A stretch of 64,000 bases of DNA from Cyanobacteriota bacterium. Lineage in GTDB: Bacteria; Cyanobacteriota; Cyanobacteriia; CACIAM-69d. The translations under genes were made by a program, and so were the position numbers. The notes beneath the pieces were generated by a model. The model was given only the letters and a program-made list of their open reading frames with translations, was not told the DNA's origin and ran no database searches. Each line of letters starts with the position of its first letter. The first letter of the stretch is position 1. Below, in pieces: positions 8,906 to 18,274 of this stretch. Location: assembly GCA_022402445.1 (NCBI GenBank), contig JAKRSF010000004.1, positions 125,858 to 189,857 on the forward strand, in the 5' to 3' direction.

Positions 8906-10819
8906 TTAGGAACCCACGTCGGCGAAGCGCCATTGTAGGCGATCTTTGTCCCAGCGCAGTTCATAGACGCTGGTGGTGGCGTTGGTGCGGCGGCCATTGC
9001 GCAGGCGGTAGGCGATGCGGGCGCGGACGAGGGCGGTGTCGCCGGTGACCGAGAGGACCCGGAGGTCTTCGATGTCCGTGCGTTCGACGCTGCTCCACCA
9101 GTCGGTGTAGCTGTCGTAGCTGTCGCGGGAGTGGTTGCGCTGGAAGTCGGGGGTTAGGAGGTTCCAGCCGGTTTCGTAGTCGCCGCGATCGACGATCGCG
9201 AAATAATCCCGCACCGCATCGGCGGGGTTGGGTAAATCATCGACGGGCTCTGGGCTCGGGCTCGGGTCGGGGGTAGGCGTTGGGCTCGGCGTTGGGCTCG
9301 GCGTTGGGCTCGGCGCGGGCAGGATGCTGCTGGCGGACAGGCGTTCCGGGTCGCGGCTCGGGTCGTTGCTGGCGTAGCTGCAATAGGCGGCGGGGACATC
9401 GCGGCCATAGGTGAGCAGGGCTTCGCGGCAGACGTTGAACCGGTCAAATTGGGCGGCGTAGACCTGGAAGTAGGGCTGGCCGGAGAGGTTGGCGTAGCCG
9501 GGAATCCAGAATTGGCCGGCCTGGTCATAGCCCTGCTGCCGCAGTTCGGCCACCCGGCGATCGGCGTTGGCGGCGTCCCCGTAGGCGGAGTCGGCCAGGA
9601 AATAAAATTCCGGCAGGTTCCGGGGGCTGGGGCTGGCAATGGGGCTCGGGCTCGGACTCGGCTCCGGCGATGGGCTGGGGCTGGGGCTGACGATGGGGCT
9701 GGAGCTGGGGTTGCTATTGCTCAGGACGCTGGTGACGCCGACGGCCACCCCCGCGATCGCCACGACGGTCGCCACCATGCCCCAGGGGAAATTGCCAGAC
9801 GATCGATCCTGGGGCGGGGCCGATCGCGGATCATAGTCATAGGCCGGGTGATGGGCCGGGTCATAGGGCGCAGGGGCATAGGCCGGAGCCGGACGACCGA
9901 TGGCCTCCGTGGGCAGGGCGGATGGGTGGGGCACCGGACGCGGGGGAGGCGTGACCGGCGCAGCGGAGGCCACCGTTGGCTTAGGCGTGTTTGTGCCCCC
10001 CTTGAGCACCGCCAGCATTTCATCGGCGCTGCTGAAGCGATCGCGCGGATGCATCCCCAGTGCCCCGGTCAGGGTCATCTCCAGTGGCGGGGGCAGCGGC
10101 GGCGCAGCGGCCATCCACAGCAATTCCCCCGTCTGCGGATCCGTGGGGATTTCCTCAGGGAACGTGCCCGTCAGGCCATAGAGCACCGTCAGGGCCAGGG
10201 AATAGAGATCGCTACTAAAGGTCGGTCGCCCCGCCGCCTGCTCCGCCGCCATGAATCCCGGCGTGCCGATCGCGATCGAACTAATGGGCGTCCCCCGCGC
10301 CGTCACCCGCGACCCCATGGTTTCCTTGACGGCCCCAAAGTCAATGGGCACGGGCCAATCATCCGGTGGCCGCAGGATCAGATTGTCGGGTTTGATATCT
10401 CGGTGGACGATGCCCCGCTGGTGGATCGCCGCGATCGTCGGTAGCAGCCGCTCCAACAGGGCGATCGCGGCCTCCGGAGCCAGTACCCCCGCCCGATTCA
10501 CCCGTTGCAGCAGCGTATCCCCCTCGATCCACTCCTGCACCAGAAAGAAGCGATCGCCCTGCTGGAAATAGGCATAGAGCCGGGGCACCGCCGGAATTTG
10601 ATCCCCCAACTGCTCCAGGACCACCGCCTCGCGCCCGAAGCGATCGCGCACCAAATCCACCGTCGCCGGATCCGTTTGCAATGGCGACAGTTCCTTAATC
10701 ACACAGCGGCGCGCCGACGGCATCTGCGTATCGCGGGCCAGATAGGTTTGCCCAAAGCCCCCCCGCCCCAAAGGCCCCTCGATGCGGTAGCGGTTATCAA
10801 ATAGGTCGCCTGGATTCAC
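8906..10819 (-). CDS. Membrane Ser/Thr protein kinase with extracytoplasmic C-terminal domain
   Basis: Eukaryote-like (Hanks-type) kinase of 637 residues. The kinase domain (1-275) has the Gly loop GRGGFGQTY, Lys42 in CVIKEL, the catalytic HRDIKPDN (139-146, Asp141) and DFG at 160-162. A Pro-rich linker leads to one membrane helix (about 344-366). A Ser/Pro linker, a SPOR-like segment (about 405-480), a second PSPTPSPT linker and a C-terminal domain (about 530-637) resembling the NTF2/IMS-like tails of cyanobacterial kinases follow. The layout suggests the outer part senses something in the periplasm while the kinase acts inside. It converges on the RsbW gene with a nine-base gap. Domain names after the membrane helix are from pattern memory. 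Confidence 0.9.
   Translation of the reverse strand: MNPGDLFDNRYRIEGPLGRGGFGQTYLARDTQMPSARRCVIKELSPLQTDPATVDLVRDRFGREAVVLEQLGDQIPAVPRLYAYFQQGDRFFLVQEWIEGDTLLQRVNRAGVLAPEAAIALLERLLPTIAAIHQRGIVHRDIKPDNLILRPPDDWPVPIDFGAVKETMGSRVTARGTPISSIAIGTPGFMAAEQAAGRPTFSSDLYSLALTVLYGLTGTFPEEIPTDPQTGELLWMAAAPPLPPPLEMTLTGALGMHPRDRFSSADEMLAVLKGGTNTPKPTVASAAPVTPPPRPVPHPSALPTEAIGRPAPAYAPAPYDPAHHPAYDYDPRSAPPQDRSSGNFPWGMVATVVAIAGVAVGVTSVLSNSNPSSSPIVSPSPSPSPEPSPSPSPIASPSPRNLPEFYFLADSAYGDAANADRRVAELRQQGYDQAGQFWIPGYANLSGQPYFQVYAAQFDRFNVCREALLTYGRDVPAAYCSYASNDPSRDPERLSASSILPAPSPTPSPTPSPTPTPDPSPSPEPVDDLPNPADAVRDYFAIVDRGDYETGWNLLTPDFQRNHSRDSYDSYTDWWSSVERTDIEDLRVLSVTGDTALVRARIAYRLRNGRRTNATTSVYELRWDKDRLQWRFADVGS
9276..9311 (-). 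repeat. Three tandem copies of a 12-bp unit in the kinase linker
   Basis: GGCGTTGGGCTC (plus strand) occurs three times head to tail at 9276, 9288 and 9300, all perfect. On the coding strand it encodes alternating Pro, Ser and Thr in the second extracytoplasmic linker. Being in frame, copy-number changes would only alter linker length. Confidence 0.85.
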
Positions 10820-10888
10820 GATCGCCCCTTATGCCTGCTGTCAATAGCGCTCTGCAATGGATACCCAGAAAAATTCAATCGATCAACC

Positions 10889-10911
10889 GTAGGGGCGGGC
10901 TTTCCCCGCCC
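10889..10911. repeat. 23-bp GC hairpin repeat, copy 1
   Basis: Begins GTAGGGGCGGG and ends TTTCCCCGCCC. It contains a seven-base stem GGGCGGG/CCCGCCC with a five-base loop. It lies between lepB and the kinase gene and matches the copy at 55408 at 22 of 23 positions. Repeats of this look are common between genes in cyanobacterial genomes. Confidence 0.7.
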
Positions 10912-10955
10912 AGCCCCACCGGTCTCTCCAACTCCGCCCTGCCCCCACCCCCGCC

Positions 10956-11579
10956 CTAGGAACGCCCCGTCAGCGGCCCGAGGCGATCGAGGGGCCAAAA
11001 GCGCAGCCACGCCCGCCCAATCACATTTTCAGTCGGCAAAAAGCCCCACACGTGGGAATCGTTGCTGTTGTTGCGATTATCCCCCATCACGAAGAGGCTC
11101 CCGGCGGGCACCTCCAGGGTCTCTAGATCATAGGCGGGCGGCTCGGCGATGTAGGGCTCATCGATCGCGGTGCCATTGACCCAGACGCGGCCATCATGAA
11201 CCGCGACCGTTTGCCCCGCCGTGGCGATGATCCGTTTAATGAACGCCCCATCCTTGCGGTAGCCCAGGGCTTGCAGTTGGATCGGCGGCTCGAAGACGAT
11301 CGCATCCCCCGGTTGATAGGGGCGCAGCCAGCGGGTCACCTTTTCGATCACCAGGCGATCGCCCACCGCCAGGGTCGGCACCATCGAATCGGACGGGATA
11401 TAGCGCGGTTCCGCCACGAACATCCGCACCAGCAGCGACAGCACCAGGGCGATCGCCACCAGTTGCACATTCTCCCGCAGGCGATGCCAGGGGGATTTAG
11501 GGGGCGTCGGCGGCTCCGGTGGCGGCAACGCCGAACGATCCTCGCGATCCTCAAGGGCGGTCATAGGGTCAACACTCAA
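10956..11579 (-). CDS. lepB: Signal peptidase I
   Basis: Membrane-bound Ser/Lys protease that removes signal peptides from proteins exported by Sec or Tat. The 207-residue form has one N-terminal membrane helix (about 38-54, VQLVAIALVLSLLVRMFVA). The catalytic Ser65 is in IPSDSMVPTL and the general-base Lys115 in GAFIKRIIA. The conserved GDNRNNSNDSHVWGFLP motif follows. Start at 11579 gives MSVDPM; an ATG at 11564 is an equally possible start and would remove five residues. Cyanobacteria usually carry two lepB paralogues, for thylakoid and plasma membrane; which one this is cannot be told from sequence alone. Confidence 0.95.
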   Translation of the reverse strand: MSVDPMTALEDREDRSALPPPEPPTPPKSPWHRLRENVQLVAIALVLSLLVRMFVAEPRYIPSDSMVPTLAVGDRLVIEKVTRWLRPYQPGDAIVFEPPIQLQALGYRKDGAFIKRIIATAGQTVAVHDGRVWVNGTAIDEPYIAEPPAYDLETLEVPAGSLFVMGDNRNNSNDSHVWGFLPTENVIGRAWLRFWPLDRLGPLTGRS

Positions 11580-11935
11580 CGGCTTGACTCAACAGTTTGA
11601 TAGGGCAGACCTGGGGGGCAGCCAACGCATTCACTACCATATCGCGCGGGGCGATCGCGCCGTGGCCCAACCCAGCGCCCCGAGCAACGGCCAGAGTAAC
11701 GGCCCGAGCGCGGGAAGAGATTGAGAAGAGCTTTAGATCTGGCCGAATGGCCCCCTTCTGCCCTTACAACGGCCCTAGGGCCACCGCGATCGCCCGGTAG
11801 CCCCTGATGCAAATCCAGGACACCGGCGTCGATGACAATTTTCGGGTCCACTTTTGGGATGCCCCCCGGTCGGGATGGTGCCACAAGCGCTTATTCTGTC
11901 GATGGGTTGGACTTCAGTTCGGAGAAATGAGCTAA
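11580..11935. other. Spacer between divergent lepB and eno
   Basis: No credible gene is seen. The spacer must hold promoters for lepB (leftward) and eno (rightward). A -10-like TATTCT at 11892-11897 lies 38 bases before the eno start but has no good -35 partner. HIP1-type sites and a GGCCCTAGGGCC palindrome near 11765 are present. Confidence 0.5.
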
Positions 11936-13222
<1,287 letters not shown>

Positions 13223-13248
13223 CGGATCCGTCGCCAAACCGGTGGGGG

Positions 13249-13268
13249 CAAGGGGCTTAAGCCCCTTG
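13249..13268. repeat. 20-bp perfect palindrome between convergent genes
   Basis: CAAGGGGCTT is followed directly by its reverse complement, giving a 20-bp perfect palindrome between the eno stop and the end of the convergent gene. It could fold as a hairpin in both transcripts and act as a shared terminator or 3' stabiliser, although no T-run follows on either side. Confidence 0.6.
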
Positions 13269-13303
13269 TCGGGCGGGCGGTCGAGACGATTTGCCGATGC
13301 CCC

Positions 13304-13876
13304 CTAGCCCCCCATCCACTCCAGAAATTCCTTGGGACTCATGTTGAGCAACTGGGCGAGGCGATCGGCTTCGGACTCGCCCCCGTCGCGAATTTCAATC
13401 AAATCCGCCAGGGGCACCCCCACGATGCGCGAGACGCTTTTGAGCTGTTCATCGTCGATCGCGCGGCCCTCGTAAATGTCCCGCAGTTCCGCCGGGGCGA
13501 GGCGATAGGAATCGCAAAACTGCACAAATTCGCGATCGCCCATGCCCAAGGCCCCCTGGCGATCGCGCAGGAGATAGGCGATCGCCCGAGGCCCCGTCTC
13601 CGGACGCACCACCGCCGCCACGTACTTTTGCATCAGCACCCCCGCCTTGGCCGGGTCATTTTTAGACTTTTTGAGCCAGTCCCGGCAGGCCACCTGGAAC
13701 GCCTTCAGCAAAATCTCATTGGCCGCCGCGATCGCCTCCTCGCGGTTCACAATTTCCGCCAGCCGCGCCGCCGCCTCCGGCGTACATTGGCCGATGGTCT
13801 GCCCCTCGAACACCAGGGGCACGTAGGTTTCCGAAAGCTTGACGTGGAGGCGGGAATTCTTCTTGGCGTCAGACAT
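13304..13876 (-). CDS. Uncharacterised protein with possible C-terminal helix-turn-helix
   Basis: A 190-residue soluble protein beginning MSDAKKNSRLHVKLS. The open frame continues upstream to 13993, but the ATG at 13876 starts the part that looks like a folded protein. I do not recognise a named family. Residues 130-165 (about LAPAELRDIYEGRAID...VPLADLIEI) have the hydrophobic spacing of an Xre-type helix-turn-helix (L..xxLxxIxxG.....xxLxxxAxxLGVxLxxLI), which suggests DNA binding or a protein-contact version of that fold. This is inference from spacing only. It converges on eno and is followed on the same strand by another uncharacterised gene upstream. Confidence 0.7.
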   Translation of the reverse strand: MSDAKKNSRLHVKLSETYVPLVFEGQTIGQCTPEAAARLAEIVNREEAIAAANEILLKAFQVACRDWLKKSKNDPAKAGVLMQKYVAAVVRPETGPRAIAYLLRDRQGALGMGDREFVQFCDSYRLAPAELRDIYEGRAIDDEQLKSVSRIVGVPLADLIEIRDGGESEADRLAQLLNMSPKEFLEWMGG

Positions 13877-14026
13877 GGGGCAAGGGAGGGGAGATGCACG
13901 CGATCGAAACTTAGCGTAGCGGGTAGCGGGGGGGCCATGGTCGATCATCCCACCAACGGCCCCTTCCAGATCAGGGGCGGCCCAACGGTTCATCCCGGCA
14001 ATGGGCGATCGGCCAATCCCGACCCA

Positions 14027-14455
14027 TCAAGCATCTAGGGAAGGGTCCGTCAGGCGCGCCTGATCGAGCGGGGCGCAGTAGGGTTCAATGCCGAGCTGGG
14101 CCACCCACAGCAGCACCGGCAACACCAGCGGCTCCGGACAGGTGAGGGGCCGCTCCTCCAGGAGATCCAGCACCGTCCCCCAGTCCCCAGTCCCCAGGGC
14201 CTCCCGCAGGGGCGCGGTGGTGCAAATGCGGCCACGGGACCGTTTCGCTAAGCCCTCTAGCCACCCTTCGCGATCGGGCAGTTGACCACAGCGGATGGCG
14301 ATCGCGATCGCCGCATCCTCTAGATCCCCCTCGCAGGCTTCAATTTCATCAAGGGCCGCCTCAAATGCCGCCGAGGGACGCGATCGCGCCGCCAGAACAG
14401 CCCGTAGCTGGTCGAGCACATCGCGCTCCAGGATGGGGAAAAAGGCATCGGTCAT
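14027..14455 (-). CDS. Uncharacterised acidic soluble protein
   Basis: A 142-residue protein starting MTDAFFPILERDVLDQLRA, acidic, mostly predicted helical, without membrane segments or a recognised domain. GC content and codon use match the neighbours, and the frame is free of stops over the whole length, which supports a real gene. It lies upstream of the HTH-like protein on the same strand with a 150-base gap. Function unknown. Confidence 0.6.
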   Translation of the reverse strand: MTDAFFPILERDVLDQLRAVLAARSRPSAAFEAALDEIEACEGDLEDAAIAIAIRCGQLPDREGWLEGLAKRSRGRICTTAPLREALGTGDWGTVLDLLEERPLTCPEPLVLPVLLWVAQLGIEPYCAPLDQARLTDPSLDA

Positions 14456-14516
14456 GGCGGAAAAGGGGCGACTAGCGGTACAAGGAGGCGCGCGGCGGCG
14501 GCGCTAGCGAGTCTAG

Positions 14517-15173
14517 CTAGTAAAGATAAACGGAACCGTCGGGGGTGATGTTGACGTAGTTCACATCCTCATCCAATTCCGTGGCGTAATCCAAGATCAA
14601 ATCAATGCCGCCGTCCTCGCTGCGGAAGGGCCGCACCAGTATGAAACGCCCATCGGGTCGATTGACCACCAGATCAAGGGGCAGGGGAAGCCCCTCAAGG
14701 CGGGTGGTGGACTGCTCCGGGCGATCAACCGTGCCCCCCAACAGGCGGCTGCCGGTCGTGCCAATGACTTCAAAATTGACGATCGCGTTGGTGTAATTAA
14801 TCAGACGGATGGGCAGGTTGCCCTCGGTGGGGGCCACGCGCAGGGCGGGCAGCGGGAATCGGGCGGGGCGCGATCGCGCATTCAGTTCGGCGCGGTTGGC
14901 GGGGGTGGCGTCGCCGGTGGCGGGGCGGCCGTTGGTCTCCGGTGCAGCTTCGGCGGGATTGGGGGCCGCAGCGGGATTGGGGGCCGCAGCGGGATTGGGG
15001 GCTCCTAGGGGTTGGGCGCTGGGGCGTTCCTGGGAAGTCGGGTCGGGCGGGGGGCCACCTGCGCGGGCCATGGAGGGACTCAAGGCGATCGCGATCGCCA
15101 GGAGCGGCGCGGCCAAAAGGACGGGGCGGCGGGGCAACGTTAGTCCGTTGGGGTGCATCGATCGGTTCTCCAT
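14517..15173 (-). CDS. Secreted or periplasmic protein of unknown function
   Basis: A 218-residue protein with a signal peptide (charged start, hydrophobic stretch LLAAPLLAIAIALS at about 20-33, then the cleavage-like ARAGG). A low-complexity Pro/Ala/Asn segment (residues 55-75) comes from 18-bp DNA repeats. The C-terminal part (about 100-218) is beta-rich with LPIRLINYTNAIVNFEVIG and ends DGSVYLY. No family is recognised. It is followed on the same strand by the uncharacterised gene at 14027 and preceded by the M23 murein hydrolase, so a cell-envelope role is plausible but only inferred from location. Confidence 0.7.
   Translation of the reverse strand: MENRSMHPNGLTLPRRPVLLAAPLLAIAIALSPSMARAGGPPPDPTSQERPSAQPLGAPNPAAAPNPAAAPNPAEAAPETNGRPATGDATPANRAELNARSRPARFPLPALRVAPTEGNLPIRLINYTNAIVNFEVIGTTGSRLLGGTVDRPEQSTTRLEGLPLPLDLVVNRPDGRFILVRPFRSEDGGIDLILDYATELDEDVNYVNITPDGSVYLY
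14953..15002 (-). repeat. Two and three-quarter tandem copies of an 18-bp unit
   Basis: GCGGGATTGGGGGCCGCA occurs perfectly at 14953-14970 and 14971-14988, followed by a partial copy from 14989 to 15002. It encodes PNPAAA-type repeats in the secreted protein, just after its signal peptide. Confidence 0.85.
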
Positions 15174-15322
15174 GGGTTACGCGGCGGATGCGGGCCCGAC
15201 GACGGCAAGCCGACGACCGGCTGGACGTTTCGATTTAAGCACGCTCCCTTGGGGGATTGCCGCTTTGTTAACGGTCCCGCAATTATCCAGCGAGCCCGGT
15301 GCGGTGACCACGCCGCGGGGGT

Positions 15323-16630
15323 CTAAAGGAAACTGGACGGATCCACCGGCTGCCCGTCCCGGCGCACCTCGAAATGCAGATGGGGACCGGTGGAGAGGCC
15401 CGTGGACCCCACCGCCGCGATCGCCTGACCCGCTTCCACCACATCGCCGTCATTGACCCAAATTTCACTGGCGTGGCCGTAGAGGGTCGAGAGGCCGTCG
15501 CCGCGATCGATCACCACGGTTTTGCCATAGCCCCCAAACCAGCCCGCCACAATGACCCGGCCCCCGTGGGCGGCGCGGATGGTGCTGCCGTGGGGTGCGC
15601 CAAAATCTAGGCCATTGTGGAACCGCCCGCGCCCGAGGATGGGATGGACCCGCCAGCCAAACCCACTGGTCAGCGGCCCCACGACGGGGATGGCCAGTTC
15701 CCCGCGACCGCTGGCGACCCATCGGCCACCGCCGCCGCGACTGATCCGACCGCCGCCGCTCCCGCGCGATCGCGCCTGGGCCAGTTGGGCAAGCCGTTCC
15801 CGCTCCAGCCGCGCGAGCCGTTCCCGTTCTGCGGCCTCTAGGGCCACCTGCTGCTTGGCCTTGGCTTGGATCAGGGCGGCCATGGTGGCGGAATCCTGGG
15901 CCAGTTGGGCGGCGTCGCTTTCGGCCTTTTGGCGCTGGGCCGTGAGGCGATCGGCTACGGCGGTTTGCTGCTGGACGGTGATCTGTAGCTGGGATTCTTC
16001 GACATTGAGCTCCCGGGCGATCGCGGCCAACTCCCGCTGCTGATCCCGCAGGCGCATCCGTTGAATTTCGAGGCCACTGGCGGCGGCATTGAGGGTGACC
16101 AACTGCTGGCGATCGGCCTCATAGACCCGCTCTAGCTGCTGACGACGATCTAAAAACTGGTTGGGGGACTTGCTCTGGAGCAGCACCGCCAACCCCCATT
16201 GGGGCGACTGGCGCTGCAAAAACCGCAACCGGGCGATCGCGGCCTGACGGCTCTGGCCATAGGTCTGCTCAGCGGCGGCTAAATCCCGCTCCAACTCCTG
16301 AAGACGGTTGGCGGCGGCCTGGATGCGATCGCGGTTTCGGTCCAGCCGCGCCTGGGTTTCCTGGAGCGATTGATCGAGGCGATCGCGCTGGGCCTTGGCC
16401 CGTTCCTCCTCCCCCGCTAGGCGATCGCCCTGCCGTTCAAGCTGCTGCCGCTGGGCCTCAATCCCCTGCCGCTGGCGCAAGAGCTGCTGCTGCTGTTGCC
16501 GTAGGGCCTCAATCTCTGGCGTCGTCTGGCCCCAGGCCCCCCCCACCGGCCCCCCCACCCAACCCAAAAGCACCAGCAGCGCGATCGCCACCATCCGCCC
16601 CAAGCCCGTTCGCCAGTCGCCCCGCCCCAT
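15323..16630 (-). CDS. Murein hydrolase activator/M23 endopeptidase (EnvC/NlpD-like)
   Basis: A 435-residue exported protein. A signal peptide (about 10-34, MVAIALLVLLGWVGGPVGGAWG) is followed by a long coiled coil (about 35-275) rich in Gln, Arg, Leu and Ala heptads. The C-terminal LytM/M23 domain has all metal-site elements: HNGLDFGAPHG, the GYGKTVVIDRG strand, LYGHAS and HLHFEVR. Since the zinc ligands are present it may be an active endopeptidase rather than a degenerate EnvC-type activator. Proteins of this layout help split septal peptidoglycan during cell division. It is probably transcribed alone or with the secreted protein gene downstream (149-base gap). Confidence 0.9.
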   Translation of the reverse strand: MGRGDWRTGLGRMVAIALLVLLGWVGGPVGGAWGQTTPEIEALRQQQQQLLRQRQGIEAQRQQLERQGDRLAGEEERAKAQRDRLDQSLQETQARLDRNRDRIQAAANRLQELERDLAAAEQTYGQSRQAAIARLRFLQRQSPQWGLAVLLQSKSPNQFLDRRQQLERVYEADRQQLVTLNAAASGLEIQRMRLRDQQRELAAIARELNVEESQLQITVQQQTAVADRLTAQRQKAESDAAQLAQDSATMAALIQAKAKQQVALEAAERERLARLERERLAQLAQARSRGSGGGRISRGGGGRWVASGRGELAIPVVGPLTSGFGWRVHPILGRGRFHNGLDFGAPHGSTIRAAHGGRVIVAGWFGGYGKTVVIDRGDGLSTLYGHASEIWVNDGDVVEAGQAIAAVGSTGLSTGPHLHFEVRRDGQPVDPSSFL

Positions 16631-16709
16631 CGCGATCGCCCCGCCACCAATCCCCCGAGTCTAAATCACCGGCCCCCTTCCCCGTGATCCATCCCCCGGA
16701 CTTCAGCCC

Positions 16710-16904
16710 CTAGGAGCCCATCACCCAGCGCAGCAGCACCGACTGACGCACCGCCTGCTGATGGGGCGATCGCAGCGGCACACTCGTCGCCCGCCGCAAA
16801 CAATAGGACTGGCCGCGATAAACCACCTCAACCTGCGTCTCCTGCAAATTCACCTCCGCCGTGCGGGGGCGGTAGGGCACCCCACGATAGTGAAGAAGCT
16901 CCAT
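16710..16904 (-). CDS. DUF4278 domain protein
   Basis: A 64-residue basic protein with the cyanobacterial DUF4278 pattern: an opening MELLHYRGVPYRP, then VEVVYRGQSYCLRR. The role of the family is unknown. The start at 16904 has AGGAG eleven bases upstream; the open frame reaches 17009 but the extra 35 residues do not fit the family. A second, shifted frame through the same DNA begins nearer AGGAG but encodes no known domain and was not chosen. Confidence 0.75.
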   Translation of the reverse strand: MELLHYRGVPYRPRTAEVNLQETQVEVVYRGQSYCLRRATSVPLRSPHQQAVRQSVLLRWVMGS

Positions 16905-17217
16905 AGCGGTCCATGCTCCTGAAGAAAGGGGAAAGCAACCACCGACAACCCCGCCAAGGGCCGAAATGCCGCACTTGGAACCACTGACCCTCCCCCGCCG
17001 CGTCGCCAAAGCGCACCCGCCGCGCCCGAAAAGTCCGTGTCAGGTACTACCGATTTTGCTTAATTAGTTTATGGAATAGATTCCCCCTCGCCCGGAAACT
17101 CTTAAGGATTGCTTATGGTTTAGAACAGGTTTTTGCATCGAACTTTCCCATTGTTTGCATCTTTAGCGCGATCCCCTCCCTGCCCTCCATCCGCCATCCG
17201 CCCGAGATCCCCCGGTC
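16905..17217. other. Spacer downstream of panB, partly AT-rich
   Basis: Holds no gene. The part at 17041-17160 is far richer in A and T than the surroundings and probably contains the promoter of the DUF4278 gene on the minus strand. It also contains a 15-base motif at 17102-17116 that recurs at 31674. Confidence 0.5.
17102..17116. repeat. 15-base motif TTAAGGATTGCTTAT, copy 1
   Basis: Exact match to 31674-31688. On the minus strand both copies sit 200-300 bases upstream of a leftward gene (DUF4278 here, uvrB there) in AT-rich DNA, and the match continues imperfectly for about ten more bases. May be a regulatory site or the remains of a repeat. Confidence 0.55.
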
Positions 17218-17997
17218 CTAGGGGCTAGGAAATTGCCGCGATCGCACCTCTTCCACATACTGGCCCACCGCCGCGATCGCGCGATCGCCCAGGGATTCAT
17301 AGCGCTTCGCAAAGGGGGGCACCTGGTCCGTGAGCCCCAGCAGGTCCGCCGTCACCAGCACCTGCCCATCGCAGGCCGCCCCCGCCCCAATGCCAATGGT
17401 CGGCACCGCGATCGCCCCCGTCACCCGCGCCGCCAGCTCCGTCGGCACATGTTCGAGCACCACCGCAAACGCCCCCGCCGCCGCCAGGGCGATCGCCTCT
17501 TGGTAAATCTTCTCGCCCGCCTCCGGCGTCGTCCCCTGCTGGCGATAGCCCACCTGATGCACCGCCTGGGGCGTCAACCCCACATGGCCCATCACCGGAA
17601 TACCCGCCCGCACCAGCCGCGCCACCGTCTCCGCCATCTCCGGGTAGCCCCCCTCCAGCTTCACCGCCGCCGCCCCCGTCTCCTTCAGGATCCGCCCCGC
17701 CGATCGCAGCGCTTGCGCCGGACTCTCCTGGTAGCTCAAAAACGGCAAATCCACCACCACCAAAGCATTTTCCACACCCCGCACCACCGCCGCCCCGTGG
17801 TGAACCATGTCATCAAGGGTCAGCGGCAGCGTCGTTCGATGCCCCAGGGCCACCATCCCCAACGAATCCCCCACCAAAATCACATCCGCCCCCGCCCGAT
17901 CAACCAGCCGCGCCCACAGCCAATCCCAGGCCGTCACCGCCGCGATCGCCCGGCCCTGCCCCTTCCACTGCCCCAACTGCCGCACACTCACCGCCAT
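17218..17997 (-). CDS. panB: 3-methyl-2-oxobutanoate hydroxymethyltransferase (ketopantoate hydroxymethyltransferase)
   Basis: First step of pantothenate synthesis: transfers a hydroxymethyl group from 5,10-methylene-tetrahydrofolate to 2-oxoisovalerate. The 259-residue TIM-barrel protein shows the metal-binding VGDSLGMV (42-49), [18 protein letters not shown] and the [14 protein letters not shown] segment. Length is normal. It is a single gene here, with no panC or panD nearby, and is divergent from the RuBisCO operon. Confidence 0.95.
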   Translation of the reverse strand: MAVSVRQLGQWKGQGRAIAAVTAWDWLWARLVDRAGADVILVGDSLGMVALGHRTTLPLTLDDMVHHGAAVVRGVENALVVVDLPFLSYQESPAQALRSAGRILKETGAAAVKLEGGYPEMAETVARLVRAGIPVMGHVGLTPQAVHQVGYRQQGTTPEAGEKIYQEAIALAAAGAFAVVLEHVPTELAARVTGAIAVPTIGIGAGAACDGQVLVTADLLGLTDQVPPFAKRYESLGDRAIAAVGQYVEEVRSRQFPSP

Positions 17998-18055
17998 CGG
18001 CGCATCCCCACCCTATAAAACCTCAAACTCCCCAAACTCAAATCCCAATCACGTA

Positions 18056-18085
18056 TTCACCGGTGCAGCCCCACGGTAGTAGAAT
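18056..18085 (+). promoter_or_regulatory. Candidate sigma-70-type promoter, upstream RuBisCO region
   Basis: TTCACC (18056-18061) and TAGAAT (18080-18085) are separated by 18 bases and point toward rbcL. The message would have a leader of more than 450 bases. Only a sequence match; no start site is known. Confidence 0.3.
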
Positions 18086-18265
18086 GGGAAACTTTTCCAG
18101 GGGGCACCCCGCCGAAGGCACACAAATCGCCCCGGCCCCAGCGCAGCAAAATAAACATTTAATCTTATCAAGAAGTTTTGCGAATTCAGCGACAGCAACC
18201 CCTTGGGGATTATTAAAATTCATGGCACTCCCAAGGATTTACAAAGTAAGCGGCACACCCTTTGC

Positions 18266-18274
18266 TGATATAGT
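18266..18274 (+). promoter_or_regulatory. Candidate extended -10 promoter for rbcL
   Basis: TGATATAGT reads as an extended -10 element (TGN plus TATAGT). TTTACA at 18238-18243 is 25 bases away, too far for a normal -35, so only the extended -10 is claimed. Transcription would begin near 18281, giving a leader of about 265 bases. Confidence 0.4.

Noticed and set aside
18238-18274. TTTACA paired with TATAGT as a normal rbcL promoter
   Set aside because: The 25-base spacing is too long for a sigma-70 promoter; only the extended -10 was kept as a candidate.
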